Assembly (NCBI RefSeq): GCF_900102105.1
Contig: NZ_FNBB01000015.1
Span: forward strand, 1-64,000
Direction: 5' to 3'
DNA: 64,000 nt
DNA from: Agrobacterium pusense
GTDB taxonomy: Bacteria; Pseudomonadota; Alphaproteobacteria; Rhizobiales; Rhizobiaceae
Shown: piece by piece, positions 34,863-45,841 of the stretch
How positions within the stretch are numbered: the stretch's first letter is position 1
Layout of the letters: each line of letters opens with the position of its first letter
Made by a program: the position numbers and the translations under genes
Notes under the pieces: generated by a model
The model's database searches: none
What the model was told of the DNA's origin: nothing
The model's input: only the letters and a program-made list of their open reading frames with translations

Positions 34863-35639
34863 TTATAAAAGGCGTCCTTGCTCCTCCACCGGTTCTCCAC
34901 TTTGCGAAACGATCGTTGATCCGTATGGTTCGCGTGACGAAATGATCAGCGCGCCGTTCGGGAGCGGGCGGGCGAGCTCCTTTGCCTCATTCCACGGAGC
35001 CCGCATCCAGACTTCGGTTTCTTCCTTCGTCAGCAGCAGGACGGGCATGGCCTTTTCATGGATCGGCTTCACGAGGTCATTCGGATCGGTCGTCAGGAAA
35101 CCGTATAGGTCGTCGGTTGTGAGCCCGTCCCTGACCTTGCGGACGCTTTTCCATTGCGGCACGTGGACGCCGGCAAAGAACATGAGTGATTTCGCCTCGT
35201 CTCGAGCGAACCAGGCGTTAGGCACATTGCCACCCTCCTGTTTGCTCATCGGATCCGGTTCAGCAAAGCTTGTGACCGGGACAAGGCACCTGTGCTCGAC
35301 GCCGAACCATCGCGTCCAGTGAGGGAGATTGAGTTTGCGCACATTCGTGACACCACGGTCCGGCTCCATGCGGATAAGCTCATCCATATCGACGGCCTGA
35401 CCTTTGGCCTTCAGTTTTCCCGCCCTCGCATCCGCAGCTTTCTTCTGCACGAAAATCGGCGAGGGCAGGCCCCATCGTGCATGAACCAGCTGCTTCTTGC
35501 CGTCCGCCGTGTTTCTAACGATCGGCCCCATCTGGTCGGGGTTCATCTGATAGGCCGGCATGAGGTTGATTAGGCTTTCGGCGTCCTGGGCCCACTTCGA
35601 GACCCAGTCCTTGTCCTCCATCCGATAAAGGTTGCACAT
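34863..35639 (-). CDS. SOS response-associated peptidase (SRAP/HMCES/YedK family)
   Basis: 258-residue protein that covalently shields abasic sites in single-stranded DNA. The catalytic Cys is residue 2 (MCNLYRM), as required after Met removal. The active-site Glu lies in VTSFAEPDP and the conserved His in IHEKAMPVLLL. HARWGLPSP is the typical early motif. The imuAB-dnaE2 cassette lies 3 kb away, so two DNA-damage systems are close, though not in one operon. Confidence 0.92.
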   Translation of the reverse strand: MCNLYRMEDKDWVSKWAQDAESLINLMPAYQMNPDQMGPIVRNTADGKKQLVHARWGLPSPIFVQKKAADARAGKLKAKGQAVDMDELIRMEPDRGVTNVRKLNLPHWTRWFGVEHRCLVPVTSFAEPDPMSKQEGGNVPNAWFARDEAKSLMFFAGVHVPQWKSVRKVRDGLTTDDLYGFLTTDPNDLVKPIHEKAMPVLLLTKEETEVWMRAPWNEAKELARPLPNGALIISSREPYGSTIVSQSGEPVEEQGRLL

Positions 35640-35927
35640 GCTGGCAGTTCCCCTTGGTCCGGATGCAATGTGTTCACCGCATCACGTGCGCTTCACTAGT
35701 GGAGCATATAAACGCGGGTATTGTCCTGCCGTTCCCCCATACCTGGTAGGAGCCAGTCGCACTTTGTCGTAAGCCGTCACAAGCGCGGCCACTGTGGCGC
35801 CGGACATAACCCAATGCGGAAGGCCCTTGCGCCTCCGTCAAGTCTGGCAAGGTCCATCCAGAACGACCATAGCAGCTACACGTGCGTAATCCACCGCACC
35901 TGGTTCTATGAAACCAGCGACGGAACG

Positions 35928-36883
35928 CTAGCTGGTCCTGGTGTCGCCAGGAATGAGTTGCTTCCAGATGGACAGGAGCAGGATTGCAGTTGCGCCTGTC
36001 GCAATGCCGATGATTGCCTGGGCCAAAGAGGTGGCCAGCCACTTGGTGATTTGCGGAAGAACCGCCACTGTGTGTTCGATATTAGATGCAAACGTTTCAA
36101 TCAGATGCTCTGGTTGATGCAATCCAAGCCCTGCCAGACTGTGCACGATGATGCTTCCACCTACCCACAGCATTGCCGCCGTCCCGACGATAGCCAATGT
36201 CTTCAAAAGCACGGGCACGCCCTTCACGAGGCCCGCTCCGACTTTGCTTGCTAAAGGGCTTCCTGCCTTTGCCAGGTGCAGTCCCACATCGTCTGCTTTG
36301 ACGATGATGGCCACGACACCATATACTGCAGCGGTGATCAGGATGCCGACGGTTGCCAGCACCGCAGCTTGCGAATAGATGCTCAATGTCGAAACCCCGG
36401 CAAGCGTAAGCGCCATAATCTCGGCTGAGAGGATAAAGTCGGTCCGGACCGCGCCGGAAACTTTGCGGTTTTCGAGATCCGTCGCGTCGAGCGCCGCGTT
36501 CTGAGCCTGATCGTGCTTGGTGACGTGAGGAAAGAAGGCCTCGTGAAGCTTCTCCGCGCCTTCAAAGGACAGATAAATTCCGCCGATCATGAGCAAGGGG
36601 GTAATGAGCCATGGAGCAAAATATCCAAGCACAAGACAGATCGGCAGGAGAAAGATCAGCTTGTTTTTCAGCGATCCGAGCGCAATCTTTCCGATGATCG
36701 GAAGCTCACGCGCAGGAGCCAGGCCGATAACATAGGTCGGAGTAACGGCAGTATCGTCGATCACGACGCCCGCCGCCTTCACGCTGGCTTTCGCTGTCTG
36801 CGTTGCGATGTCGTCCAACGAGGCAGCTGCCGCCTCGCAATGGCTGCAACATCATCAAGCAATGCGATCAGTCCAGTGGCCAA
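35928..36883 (-). pseudogene. DUF808 family membrane protein, frameshifted near the N terminus
   Basis: The main frame (from 36818) encodes a typical DUF808/YedI protein: LDDIATQTAKASVKAAGVVI, DDTAVTPTYVIGLAPARELP, a membrane region, and KVGAGLVKGVPVLLKTLAIV. The expected family start, ATGLIALLDDVAAIA, is present just upstream in another frame, beginning at TTG 36883 with AAAGGAG six bases before it. The two parts join if one base is restored near 36833-36836. It is therefore a recent single-base loss or a sequencing error. The function is unknown. Confidence 0.75.
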
Positions 36884-36955
36884 ATCCAACTCCTTTACGG
36901 CTTCAGTGCGATGCGATTTTTGGCTGTGCGCTCGACAGCCATAGACGAGATCAAA

Positions 36956-37921
36956 CTACAGCCACCCTGTTTTCTTGAAACTGGAATACAGGATAGCGCA
37001 AAGTGTAAGAATGACACCGATTACGACATAATAGCCATATTCCGATTTCAGCTCCGGCATATGCTCAAAATTCATTCCATAAATGCCAGCTATTGCCGTA
37101 GGCACGGCGAGAATCGCGGCCCAGGCTGCAAGCTGGCGGGTGATCGTTCCCTGACGCTGCTGTTCCAGAAGGTTTGAGGCTTCGAATACGGAGGTGATGA
37201 TTTCTCGCAGACCTGACATCATGAACTCGACGCGCCGAACGTGGTCGAGCACATCCCGGAAATAGGCCTTGGCATTGTCGTCGATACAGGGCAGTTCGAG
37301 GTTTGTCAGCTTGCCCACGACCTCGGCCATCGGGCCGAGGATGCGCTGAAAGCGGATGACCTGTCGGCGCATGCGAAAAAGCCGTCTGATCTGCTCGCGT
37401 TCGAGAAAGGAGATCAGCATATGCTTTTCCATCTCGAGCACCTTGTCCTCCAGAGCCTCGACCATCGGAAGATAGCCGTCTACCACGAAGTCGATGATAC
37501 CGTGCAGGACATAGTCGGGCCCGTGATCCAGGAGTTGTGGAGACTGTTCGAGCTGTTCCCGTAACTCCCTGTGTGAGCGTGCCGAACCATGACGAACGGA
37601 GATCACATGGTGCCGGCCGACAAAAATACATGTCTCGCCATAGGCAATCTTGTCTCCTTCGAGATGGGCGGTCTTGATGATGACGAACAGCTGGTCGCCA
37701 TAGACTTCGACTTTGGGCACCTGTTTGCCATTGAGGGCATCTTCTACCGCCAATGGATGCAGATCGAACATCGACTTGAGGCATGCCATTTCATCGGCTG
37801 TCGGGTCGGCAATGCCGATCCAGGCAAATTCGCCGTCGGTCTCTTGGAACTGGTCGCCCGTCAAGGGGAGTTTTTCGGTGCGCTCGCCGAGCCGATAGAT
37901 GTAAGAGGCTATTACTGTCAT
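36956..37921 (-). CDS. corA: CorA-family magnesium/cobalt transporter
   Basis: 321 residues. The soluble funnel domain is followed by two C-terminal helices with the hallmark YGMNFEHMPE loop (GMN motif) and a final YYVVIGVILTLCAILYSSF helix. The conserved region GPDYVLHGIIDFVVDGYLPM lies near residue 145. The ATG at 37921 has GAGAG upstream. It follows the DUF808 gene's start region on the same strand. Confidence 0.93.
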   Translation of the reverse strand: MTVIASYIYRLGERTEKLPLTGDQFQETDGEFAWIGIADPTADEMACLKSMFDLHPLAVEDALNGKQVPKVEVYGDQLFVIIKTAHLEGDKIAYGETCIFVGRHHVISVRHGSARSHRELREQLEQSPQLLDHGPDYVLHGIIDFVVDGYLPMVEALEDKVLEMEKHMLISFLEREQIRRLFRMRRQVIRFQRILGPMAEVVGKLTNLELPCIDDNAKAYFRDVLDHVRRVEFMMSGLREIITSVFEASNLLEQQRQGTITRQLAAWAAILAVPTAIAGIYGMNFEHMPELKSEYGYYVVIGVILTLCAILYSSFKKTGWL

Positions 37922-38487
37922 GAAGGTCGCTCTCTAATGCCAATGGCTTGCGATGTGGCACCCAGCTACAGCCGTGGCAAGAGGGCGACGCAAAGTCTAA
38001 ATGCCAGGACTGTGTCATAGGGCGTAATCAGCCACTTTGCTACTGCATCGAAGCAGGGAACGCTGCTGCAAATCTGAAGTTCGTTGGGGGGAAGCGGGCT
38101 TCAAACTGATCTCGATGCGGAACAGGCACTTTAACGAGACGTTTCGACAGCGATGGAGTACGGCCAATATCAGCTTCGTTCAGTCCCCTAAACGACGTGA
38201 GAGGGTCGCGCCCGCAACGGTCTTCCGGTTCGAGATCCGCAGGATCGCGTTTCGTTGCCCGGAGAACCCGTTGAAAAAGAGAAATCCAGGGACATCGCGC
38301 TGTACCAAACGCCAATGCAATCGCCGCAACGTGCACTTTTCGCACTGACGACAACCATGTCCGTCGCCGCCACAATACCGCGTGGGGTCGACAACAGGCA
38401 CATGCGGAAAAAATCTTTTGCTTCCTACGTCCTTGAATCTTTTTCGAATCTTCGACTTTCCTAATATTGGGATAATATTCCTCAACT
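37922..38487. other. Region without a confident gene
   Basis: Frames on both strands (for example 38180-38569 minus) carry no recognised domain and overlap the imuA promoter. The last 100 bases become AT-rich before the cassette. Confidence 0.35.
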
Positions 38488-38531
38488 TTGTAGTGCTTGA
38501 CTCTTTTGCACTATAAGAACAAACAATGAAC
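38488..38531 (+). promoter_or_regulatory. SOS promoter of imuA-imuB-dnaE2 with LexA box
   Basis: GAAC-AAACAAT-GAAC lies at 38517-38531; read on the other strand it is GTTC-N7-GTTC, the alphaproteobacterial LexA site. Candidate promoter elements are TTGTAG at 38488-38493 and TATAAG at 38512-38517 with an 18-base spacer, so LexA would cover the promoter's downstream edge. The imuA start is 61 bases further on. Confidence 0.75.
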
Positions 38532-38592
38532 AAATAGCCCGTACGACATGATGTCGATCCTTTGAACACGACCTTGAAGGGAGCCGTGAACG

Positions 38593-39357
38593 ATGACTGC
38601 TGCCCGCCCCAAGGGGGTAACAGATCTGATCTGTGACTTGCGTGACCGCATCGCCTCGATGGAGGGCGCAGCCGCGAAGCGGCCCGGAACGCTCGCCTTC
38701 GGTGTCCCCAAGATCGATGCGGCCTTGCCTGGCGGCGGGCTTGCCTATGGAGCCCTGCATGAGTTTGCGGGCGGAGGATCCGGTACGGTCGATGGCGCAG
38801 CAGCAGCGCTTTTTGTGGCGGGCATTGCCGCGCGAACCAGAGGCCCGGTCATCTGGTGTCTGACGCGACCGGATCTGTTTTTTCCGGCGCTTGCTCAGGT
38901 AGGCCTCCATCCTGACCGCGTTATTTTTGTCGAGTCCGACAGGGAAGAGGATGTTCTGGCCAATATGGAGGAGGGACTGTCGTTCGGCGGCCTCGGGGCG
39001 GTCGTCGGCGAACTTGTCCGCCTGCCGATGGTCAGTTCCCGCCGATTGCAGCTAGCCGCCGAGCGAACCGGGACGATGGCTCTTGCCGTCCGGCGATGGC
39101 GACGGCAGACCGAGGCGAATGATTTTGGCCAGCCGACGGCGTCAACAACCAGATGGCGGGTCAGTGTGATGCCATCGGAAGAGCTGCCGGTACCGGGGGT
39201 GGGCAGGCCTCAATGGTTTCTTGAATTGATGCGCGTGAAAGCGGGTGAGTGTGCTGAGTTTCTCGTGAGGGCGTGTGATGACAAGGGTCGTCTCGATCTA
39301 TCTTCCGGATCTGCCGACGGATCGTATTCGGCGGGCGGATCCCTCCATTTCGCCTGA
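38593..39357 (+). CDS. imuA: ImuA, RecA-like component of the mutasome
   Basis: 254-residue SOS-induced protein needed with ImuB and DnaE2 for error-prone lesion bypass. It resembles RecA/SulA-like folds: FGVPKIDAALPGGGLAYGAL near residue 36, TRGPVIWCLTRPDLFFPALA near 80 and LAVRRWRRQTEAND near 160. The start ATG at 38593 follows GGGAG. It overlaps imuB by 80 bases, an unusually long overlap seen in this cassette. Confidence 0.9.
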   Translation: MTAARPKGVTDLICDLRDRIASMEGAAAKRPGTLAFGVPKIDAALPGGGLAYGALHEFAGGGSGTVDGAAAALFVAGIAARTRGPVIWCLTRPDLFFPALAQVGLHPDRVIFVESDREEDVLANMEEGLSFGGLGAVVGELVRLPMVSSRRLQLAAERTGTMALAVRRWRRQTEANDFGQPTASTTRWRVSVMPSEELPVPGVGRPQWFLELMRVKAGECAEFLVRACDDKGRLDLSSGSADGSYSAGGSLHFA

Positions 39358-40789
39358 ACAGCCAATTGCCGTGATCGCAAGAAGCGGGTCGAAGCGATGG
39401 GTTTCGGCTGCCGACCCGGCTGCCAGGGCGGCAGGCGTGCATGTCGGCATGCCGGCGGCAAAGGCGCAGTCGCTGTTTCATGGCCTGATGATGGTCGACG
39501 CGGATATCGAAGCCGATCGGGTAGCCCTCGAACGCATCACACTGTGGGCACTAACAATCTATTCGCCGATCGTCGCGATTGACGGGATCGACGGCATCGT
39601 GATGGACACCGAAGGCGCCGACCACCTGCAGGGCGGCGAGCTGCCAATGGTGACAAAGATCGCCAACCAGTTTCTAGGCAGGAAGCTGACTGCCCGCGTG
39701 GCGGTCGCCGACAGCTGGGGTGCAGCTCATGCCTGCGCCCGCGCAATCAAGCGCGAGACGATTGTCATTCCGTCGGGTGAGACAGTGCGGGCCGTCGAAA
39801 AGCTGCCGATATCGCTCCTGCGCCTGCCGGCAAAGATTGTCAGCGATCTCCGCATTCTCGGATTTCAGACGATCGGTGAGCTTGCCAATACCCCGCGCGC
39901 GCCGCTGACGTTGCGCTTTGGACCGGAGGTTGGGCGCCGTCTCGACCAGACGCTCTGTCGCATCGCCGAGCCGATCGAGCCGATCCGGACGCCTGAGCTG
40001 CTCGAAGTCTCGAAAGCCTTCGCTGAACCGATTGGCGCTGCCGAAACGATCAACAAATATGTCGGCCGCCTGGTCGTGCAACTGGTCGATGAGCTTCAGA
40101 AGCGCGGCCTTGGGGTGCGCCGCGCCGACCTGATCGTCGAGAAGGTCGACGGCACCAGACAAGCCATTCGCGCAGGCACTGCCAAGCCGGCCCGCGACGT
40201 TGCCTGGCTGACGAAACTGTTTCGGGACCGGACGGAAAAGATCGAGCCGGGTTTCGGGATCGAGAGGCTCACCCTCGTCGCCGTCATGGTAGAGCCATTG
40301 GAGGAGGCGCAGAAAGTCTCTGCTCTGGCCGAGGATGACATCACCGATGTGACACCGCTCATCGATATCTATGGAAATCGGGGCCAGCGGGTTTATCGCG
40401 TCGCGCCGGTTGCATCCGATGTGCCGGAACGTTCCGTCCGGCGGATCAGTCCCGTTGCTGAACCGATCCCTGTTGCCTGGGTGAGCCATTGGCGCCGTCC
40501 AGTCCGGCTTTTGCCACGACCCGAACTGATCGAGGCGATTGCGCTGATGCCGGACCGGCCGCCTGTTTCCATCGTCTGGCGCGGCAAGCGCCGTAAGGTC
40601 AAACGCGCCGACGGCCCGGAACGCATCTTCGGGGAGTGGTGGCAGCGTGACGCCGAAATGGACGCGGTGCGGGACTACTTTGTCATCGAGGACGAGGCAG
40701 GCGAGCGCCTGTGGGTGTTCCGCTCCGGCGACGGAGTGGATCCCGAGACCGGGTCCCATCGCTGGTTCTGCCACGGAATCTTCGCATGA
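39278..40789 (+). CDS. imuB: ImuB, catalytically inactive Y-family polymerase homologue
   Basis: 503 residues. It has the Y-family fold, but the catalytic acidic residues are missing: the first motif reads [14 protein letters not shown] and the usual SIDEAYLD is GIDGIVMD. ImuB instead bridges the beta clamp, ImuA and DnaE2. The ATG at 39278 has GAGG seven bases upstream. Its stop overlaps the dnaE2 start (ATGA), so protein amounts are coupled. Confidence 0.93.
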   Translation: MTRVVSIYLPDLPTDRIRRADPSISPEQPIAVIARSGSKRWVSAADPAARAAGVHVGMPAAKAQSLFHGLMMVDADIEADRVALERITLWALTIYSPIVAIDGIDGIVMDTEGADHLQGGELPMVTKIANQFLGRKLTARVAVADSWGAAHACARAIKRETIVIPSGETVRAVEKLPISLLRLPAKIVSDLRILGFQTIGELANTPRAPLTLRFGPEVGRRLDQTLCRIAEPIEPIRTPELLEVSKAFAEPIGAAETINKYVGRLVVQLVDELQKRGLGVRRADLIVEKVDGTRQAIRAGTAKPARDVAWLTKLFRDRTEKIEPGFGIERLTLVAVMVEPLEEAQKVSALAEDDITDVTPLIDIYGNRGQRVYRVAPVASDVPERSVRRISPVAEPIPVAWVSHWRRPVRLLPRPELIEAIALMPDRPPVSIVWRGKRRKVKRADGPERIFGEWWQRDAEMDAVRDYFVIEDEAGERLWVFRSGDGVDPETGSHRWFCHGIFA

Positions 40790-43700
40790 GCTACGCCGAG
40801 CTCCAGGTCACGACCCACTTTTCCTTTCTGCGCGGCGCCTCCTCTGCACAGGAATTGTTCGAGACGGCGGAACAGCTCGGCATCGAAGCACTCGGCGTCG
40901 TCGATCGCAATTCGCTGGCCGGGATCGTCCGCGCCCTGGAAGCATCTCGCGCCACCGGTCTGCGCCTGGTCGTCGGCTGTCGGCTCGATCTCGCGGATGG
41001 GATGTCGGTGCTGGTCTATCCGATGGACCGATCCGCCTATTCGCGCCTGACGCGCCTCATCACGCTGGGCAAATCGCGCGGCGGCAAGAACAACTGCATC
41101 CTGCACTGGGACGATATCGTCGCTTACTCCGAGGGCATGATCGGCATTCTCGTGCCTGATCTGCCAGATGCTACCTGTGCCGCTCAGCTTCGAAAAATGG
41201 CTGAGCTGTTTGGCGATCGCGCTTACGTGTCTCTCTGTCTGCGTCGGCGACCGAACGACCAGCTGCGCCTGCATGAGATTTCCAACATGGCGGCGCGGTT
41301 CAAGGTCAGAACCGTCGTCACCAATGACGTGCTGTTTCATGAGCCGGGCCGGCGGCAGTTGCAGGACATCGTCACCTGTATCAGGCACAACACCACGATC
41401 GACGATGTCGGCTTCGAGCGCGAGCGCCATGCCGATCGGTTCCTCAAGCCGCCGGAGGAGATGGAACGGTTGTTTCCACGCTACCCAGAGGCCTTGGCGC
41501 GGACGGTGGAGATCGTGCGTCGCTGCAAATTCTCGCTTGAGGAGCTGACCTACCAGTACCCGGAGGAAGCCATCGTACCGGGCAAGGACGCCCAGGCCTC
41601 GCTCGAGCATTACGTCTGGGAATGTGCGCCCGATCGTTATCCGGAAGGCCTGCCACCGGATGTTTTAAAGACAGTTCGCCACGAACTCGATCTCATCCGC
41701 ACCATGAAATACGCGCCGTACTTCCTGACGGTGTTTTCGATCGTGCGTTTTGCCAGAAGCCAGGGCATTCTCTGTCAGGGCAGGGGGTCCGCCGCCAACA
41801 GTGCTGTTTGCTATATTCTCGGCATCACCTCAATCGATCCCTCGACCAATGATCTGCTCTTCGAGCGTTTCGTCAGTCAGGAGCGCGACGAGCCGCCGGA
41901 CATTGATGTCGACTTTGAGCATGAACGGCGCGAGGAGGTCATCCAGTGGATCTACAAGACCTACACCAAGGATAAGGCGGCCCTCTGCGCCACCGTTACG
42001 CGGTACCGCGCCAAGGGCGCGATCCGCGATGTCGGTAAGGCACTTGGCTTGCCGGAGGATGTCATCAAGGCGCTATCGTCAGGCATGTGGTCGTGGTCGG
42101 AAGAAGTACCCGACAGAAACATCAGGGAACTCAATCTCAACCCCAATGACCGGCGTCTGGCGCTCACCCTGAAACTCGCGCAGCAGCTGATGGGCGCGCC
42201 TCGGCATCTGGGTCAGCATCCCGGCGGCTTTGTCCTCACCCATGACCGGCTGGACGATCTCGTGCCGATCGAACCGGCGACGATGAAAGACAGGCAGATC
42301 ATCGAATGGGACAAGGATGACGTTGAGGCACTGAAGTTCATGAAGGTGGATGTCTTGGCGCTCGGGATGCTCACCTGCATGGCCAAGGCTTTTGATCTCA
42401 TCCGCGAGCACAAAGGGCAGGATCTTGATCTCTCGAAAATCAGCCAAGAGGATGCGGCGACCTATGCAATGATCCGCAAGGCTGACACGCTCGGCACCTT
42501 CCAGATCGAAAGCCGTGCGCAGATGGCGATGCTGCCGCGGTTAAAACCGCGGACCTTCTACGATCTCGTCGTGCAGGTAGCGATCGTGCGGCCGGGCCCA
42601 ATCCAGGGTGACATGGTGCATCCCTATCTCCGTCGTCGCGAAGGCAAGGAGCCGGTCGAGTATCCGACACCCGAGTTGGAGGCGGTGCTCGGCAAGACGC
42701 TGGGCGTGCCGCTGTTTCAAGAGTCAGCGATGCGCGTCGCCATGGTCTGTGCCGGCTTTACCGGTGGTGAGGCCGACCAGCTGCGCAAATCCATGGCGAC
42801 CTTCAAGTTCACCGGCGGCGTCTCGCGCTTCAAGGACAAGCTGGTGTCAGGGATGGTCAAGAACGGATATTCGGCCGAGTTCGCCGAAAAGACCTTTTCG
42901 CAGTTGGAGGGCTTTGGCTCATACGGCTTTCCGGAAAGTCATGCGGCCTCCTTTGCGTTGATTGCCTACGCTTCGAACTACATCAAGTGCCATTACCCCG
43001 ACGTCTTTTGTGCAGCCCTTCTCAACAGCCAGCCAATGGGATTTTATGCTCCGGCCCAGATCGTCGGGGACGCGATCAAGCATGGCGTCGAGGTGCGGCC
43101 GGTCTGCGTCAATCGCTCGCGATGGGACTGCACGCTGGAAAGGATTGGAGGCAGCGATCGTCATGCTGTGCGCCTCGGGTTTCGGCAGGTGAAAGGGCTG
43201 GCTGTCGCGGACGCCGCACGGATCGTTGCAGCGCGCATGAACAACCCGTTCGCCTCAGTCGATGAGATGTGGCGCCGGTCTAGCGTGCCGACCGAAGCGC
43301 TTGTTCAACTCGCGGAGGCCGACGCCTTTCTGCCATCGCTGAAACTCGAACGACGCGATGCGCTTTGGGCGATCAAGGCGCTGCGCGACGAGCCCTTGCC
43401 GTTGTTTGCAGCCGCAGCCGAACGCGAGGCGACGGCGATTGCCGAGCAGCAGGAGCCAGAGGTGGCGCTTCGGCAAATGACGGACGGCCATAACGTCATC
43501 GAGGACTACAGCCACATCGGGCTGACTTTGCGCCAGCATCCTGTCGCCTTTCTGCGCGAGGACCTGTCGGCACGCAACATCATCACCTGTGCTGAGGCAA
43601 TGAATGCGCGGCATGGGCGTTGGGTTTATACGGCTGGCCTTGTTCTTGTGCGGCAAAAGCCGGGATCGGCCAAGGGTGTGATGTTCATCACCATCGAGGA

Positions 43701-44043
43701 CGAGACCGGACCTGCCAACATCGTTGTCTGGCCCACCCTGTTCGAGAAACGCAGGCGCATCGTGCTGGGATCTTCGATGATGGCGATCAACGGACGGATT
43801 CAGCGAGAAGGGGAGGTCGTCCATCTCGTCGCCCAGCAACTCTTCGATCTCTCAGGCGATCTGGTTGGCCTTGCCGATCGAGATACGGAGTTCAGGCTGC
43901 CGGCTGGTCGCGGCGATGAGTTTGCCCACGGAGGCGGCGGGCCGGATTCACGCGATCGGCTGAAGCCGGTCGTCCCAAGGGATATGTTCGTGCCTGATCT
44001 CCATATCGAAACGCTCAAGGTGAAGAGCCGGAATTTTCAATGA
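40786..44043 (+). CDS. dnaE2: Error-prone DNA polymerase III alpha subunit DnaE2
   Basis: 1085-residue C-family polymerase for SOS translesion synthesis. A PHP domain at the N terminus ([20 protein letters not shown]) is followed by the polymerase active site with [17 protein letters not shown] near residue 385 and a KMDVLALG-like motif near 520. [19 protein letters not shown] and a C-terminal OB fold follow. The ATG at 40786 overlaps the imuB stop; a longer frame from 40711 lies inside imuB. Length is typical for DnaE2. Confidence 0.96.
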   Translation: MSYAELQVTTHFSFLRGASSAQELFETAEQLGIEALGVVDRNSLAGIVRALEASRATGLRLVVGCRLDLADGMSVLVYPMDRSAYSRLTRLITLGKSRGGKNNCILHWDDIVAYSEGMIGILVPDLPDATCAAQLRKMAELFGDRAYVSLCLRRRPNDQLRLHEISNMAARFKVRTVVTNDVLFHEPGRRQLQDIVTCIRHNTTIDDVGFERERHADRFLKPPEEMERLFPRYPEALARTVEIVRRCKFSLEELTYQYPEEAIVPGKDAQASLEHYVWECAPDRYPEGLPPDVLKTVRHELDLIRTMKYAPYFLTVFSIVRFARSQGILCQGRGSAANSAVCYILGITSIDPSTNDLLFERFVSQERDEPPDIDVDFEHERREEVIQWIYKTYTKDKAALCATVTRYRAKGAIRDVGKALGLPEDVIKALSSGMWSWSEEVPDRNIRELNLNPNDRRLALTLKLAQQLMGAPRHLGQHPGGFVLTHDRLDDLVPIEPATMKDRQIIEWDKDDVEALKFMKVDVLALGMLTCMAKAFDLIREHKGQDLDLSKISQEDAATYAMIRKADTLGTFQIESRAQMAMLPRLKPRTFYDLVVQVAIVRPGPIQGDMVHPYLRRREGKEPVEYPTPELEAVLGKTLGVPLFQESAMRVAMVCAGFTGGEADQLRKSMATFKFTGGVSRFKDKLVSGMVKNGYSAEFAEKTFSQLEGFGSYGFPESHAASFALIAYASNYIKCHYPDVFCAALLNSQPMGFYAPAQIVGDAIKHGVEVRPVCVNRSRWDCTLERIGGSDRHAVRLGFRQVKGLAVADAARIVAARMNNPFASVDEMWRRSSVPTEALVQLAEADAFLPSLKLERRDALWAIKALRDEPLPLFAAAAEREATAIAEQQEPEVALRQMTDGHNVIEDYSHIGLTLRQHPVAFLREDLSARNIITCAEAMNARHGRWVYTAGLVLVRQKPGSAKGVMFITIEDETGPANIVVWPTLFEKRRRIVLGSSMMAINGRIQREGEVVHLVAQQLFDLSGDLVGLADRDTEFRLPAGRGDEFAHGGGGPDSRDRLKPVVPRDMFVPDLHIETLKVKSRNFQ

Positions 44044-44201
44044 ATTATTGCCGCGCGAAAATTTCCTGCGAACAAACCCGGCTATCGGCTGCGGCGTTTG
44101 TGCCTGAAAACCTGCTTGCAAGCTCGACGCCTGCGATGCCAACGTCGCCCATGGACACCTGTAAACGATCCTGGCGCAAAGCGATGGCGGCCTCCGTACG
44201 G

Positions 44202-44229
44202 GCCGCTGATTCTAAACGAAATCAGCGGC
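44202..44229. terminator. Inverted repeat after dnaE2
   Basis: GCCGCTGATT pairs perfectly with AATCAGCGGC across an 8-base loop, 159 bases after the dnaE2 stop. It lacks a following T-run, so it may be a weak terminator or an mRNA end-stabilising hairpin. The surrounding 44044-44476 region has no recognised gene. Confidence 0.45.
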
Positions 44230-44476
44230 TTGGTCGCCGTCTGGACTTCTTTTTTTCCACGCAACCATTACGCTTCTTTAAAAAGTGTCGAATGCCTGCC
44301 GCCCTGACTGTTGTTGTACCACTAAGCTCACGACAGACGACGCGGAACGAGATTGTTACTCTAGGGGAATGGCAGATCGAAATGGTCAGGCCCATGCCAA
44401 ACTTCGTCAGTTCATCGAACAACGATTCGCCTAAACTTCACATCAACGAGCAAACAATGGTGCGCGCTCGGTTGAT

Positions 44477-45061
44477 CTAGACCTTCCTAGGCAGAGAATC
44501 TTGCACTACGACCGTGGTTTTTTCCGCTACGACCAATGTTTCTTTTTGAATAATTGCCTGCTGCAAAACGGCACCTAAGGAGCCGATTTTTCCTTTCGAT
44601 CCTGAAAATGTTGGCGCAGACTTCTTGGGCCGGGTCATGACTGTGCTATGCGTCGTAACTGCATGCAGCCTCTGCCAGTAGTATTTTTCATAGGGCTCAA
44701 GCATTTTGTAATCATCAGTGCAGATGCGGTACGACCACAGGCGCCCTACGATAGTGGCAATCCAATCTGCAGCCTGCATGTTCTGATTAAGGTAACTCTC
44801 AACTTCAAATGGCGGACTCAAAAGCTTCCGCGTCGGAGCATTCCCGTACATAGTTTTAGCGGCAGTCTCCAATAGTTCTTTCCGAGCAGAATGCTCGTCA
44901 ACGATCAAAACGAAGTTCTGTCCGATGCTCTCACAATAAGCATCGATCTGCCGTATTGCATGCGAAAATACGGTTGTGTAAAGACCATGTGCATTCACAA
45001 CATCGGTATCTCTTATCTTTTCTCTGCCGTAATAAAATATTTTTCCGTCCTGGTGCTGCAA
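44477..45061 (-). pseudogene. DUF3800-like protein lacking its N terminus
   Basis: The 194-codon frame matches the later part of DUF3800 proteins: QNFVLIVDEHSARKELLETA, then VESYLNQNMQAADWIATIVG near residue 90. The usual acidic N-terminal motif (YIDESG-like) is missing; upstream codons run into a TAG after 15 residues, and the first usable start is TTG at 45061. DUF3800 proteins are predicted RNase-H-like enzymes found in mobile DNA. This copy is truncated. Confidence 0.55.
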
Positions 45062-45207
45062 ACGCGTCGGTATGCTGGACGGGTGCGCGTTACAGCCTCG
45101 CTACGGCAAACTCCGGCCGATCATATCCATGGAGCCACTCTTACCGTGTCTTGGCTGCGGCGGCGGATGATTGCCGCACGAAACGGCACGAGCTAGATTG
45201 TATATTG

Positions 45208-45254
45208 TGTACGTACAAAAAGCTTGCGCGGGCCGCGTAATTATTGTACGTACA
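45208..45254 (+). promoter_or_regulatory. Twin palindromic operator of brnTA
   Basis: The perfect palindrome TGTACGTACA occurs twice, at 45208-45217 and 45245-45254, 37 bases apart. The second copy ends four bases before the brnT start codon. BrnTA systems are autorepressed by the BrnA-BrnT complex, so these are likely its binding sites. Confidence 0.6.
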
Positions 45255-45258
45255 GATT

Positions 45259-45504
45259 ATGAAAATCACTTATGACGAAACGAAACGGCTGACGAATCTC
45301 GAGAAACACGGTCTCGATTTTGCCGATTTGACGATTGAGTTTTTTGCGGGCTCTATTGTCCTTCCTGCCAAGGAAAACCGCTTCATGGCCGTAGGTGAGT
45401 TTCAGGGCCGCATCATCATCGCAGTGGTGTTTCGCCCGTTAGGTTCGCAGGCTCTGTCCGTCATTTCCATGCGGCCAGCCAGCGCCAAGGAAAGGAGGCT
45501 CTAA
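45259..45504 (+). CDS. brnT: BrnT-family toxin
   Basis: 81-residue RelE-fold ribonuclease toxin. MKITYDETKRLTNLEKHGLD is the typical start, and RFMAVGEFQGRIIIAVVFRP and ISMRPASAKERR match the conserved core, with R, S and R residues. The start ATG at 45259 has no clear ribosome binding site because a palindromic operator occupies that spot. The stop overlaps the brnA start (TAATG). Confidence 0.9.
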   Translation: MKITYDETKRLTNLEKHGLDFADLTIEFFAGSIVLPAKENRFMAVGEFQGRIIIAVVFRPLGSQALSVISMRPASAKERRL

Positions 45505-45827
45505 TGCCCGCAAAGTTTTCTTCGAAACGCCCCCTCACTGAGAAGGAAGAGGTGGAAATTCAGCGGATGATTGCGTCGGACCCCGACGCGCCCGAAGCCA
45601 CGGATGAAGAGATGGCGCAAGCCAAGCCCTTTGGCGAAGCATTTCCCGACCTTGCCAAGAGCATCGACCGGGAGATTGCGCGCCGTGGTAGGCCGAAGGC
45701 GGACGCACCTAAAACGCCGGTTACTATCCGTCTCGACCCTGATTTGGTGGAGCATTACAAGGCGATGGGCAAGGGATGGCAATCACGCATCAATAGCGAT
45801 TTGCGAAAGCTATCTGGCCTTCGCTGA
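45504..45827 (+). CDS. brnA: BrnA-family antitoxin
   Basis: 107-residue antitoxin. The C-terminal ribbon-helix-helix region reads VTIRLDPDLVEHYKAMGKGW then QSRINSDLRK, and the acidic N-terminal half (TEKEEVEIQRMIASDPDAPE) should wrap the toxin. It overlaps the brnT stop, the usual order for this system. A terminator follows. Confidence 0.9.
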   Translation: MPAKFSSKRPLTEKEEVEIQRMIASDPDAPEATDEEMAQAKPFGEAFPDLAKSIDREIARRGRPKADAPKTPVTIRLDPDLVEHYKAMGKGWQSRINSDLRKLSGLR

Positions 45828-45841
45828 CGACCGAAACGCAA

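Noticed and set aside
38180..38569. 129-codon minus-strand frame upstream of imuA
   Set aside because: Overlaps the LexA box and promoter and has no recognisable domain.
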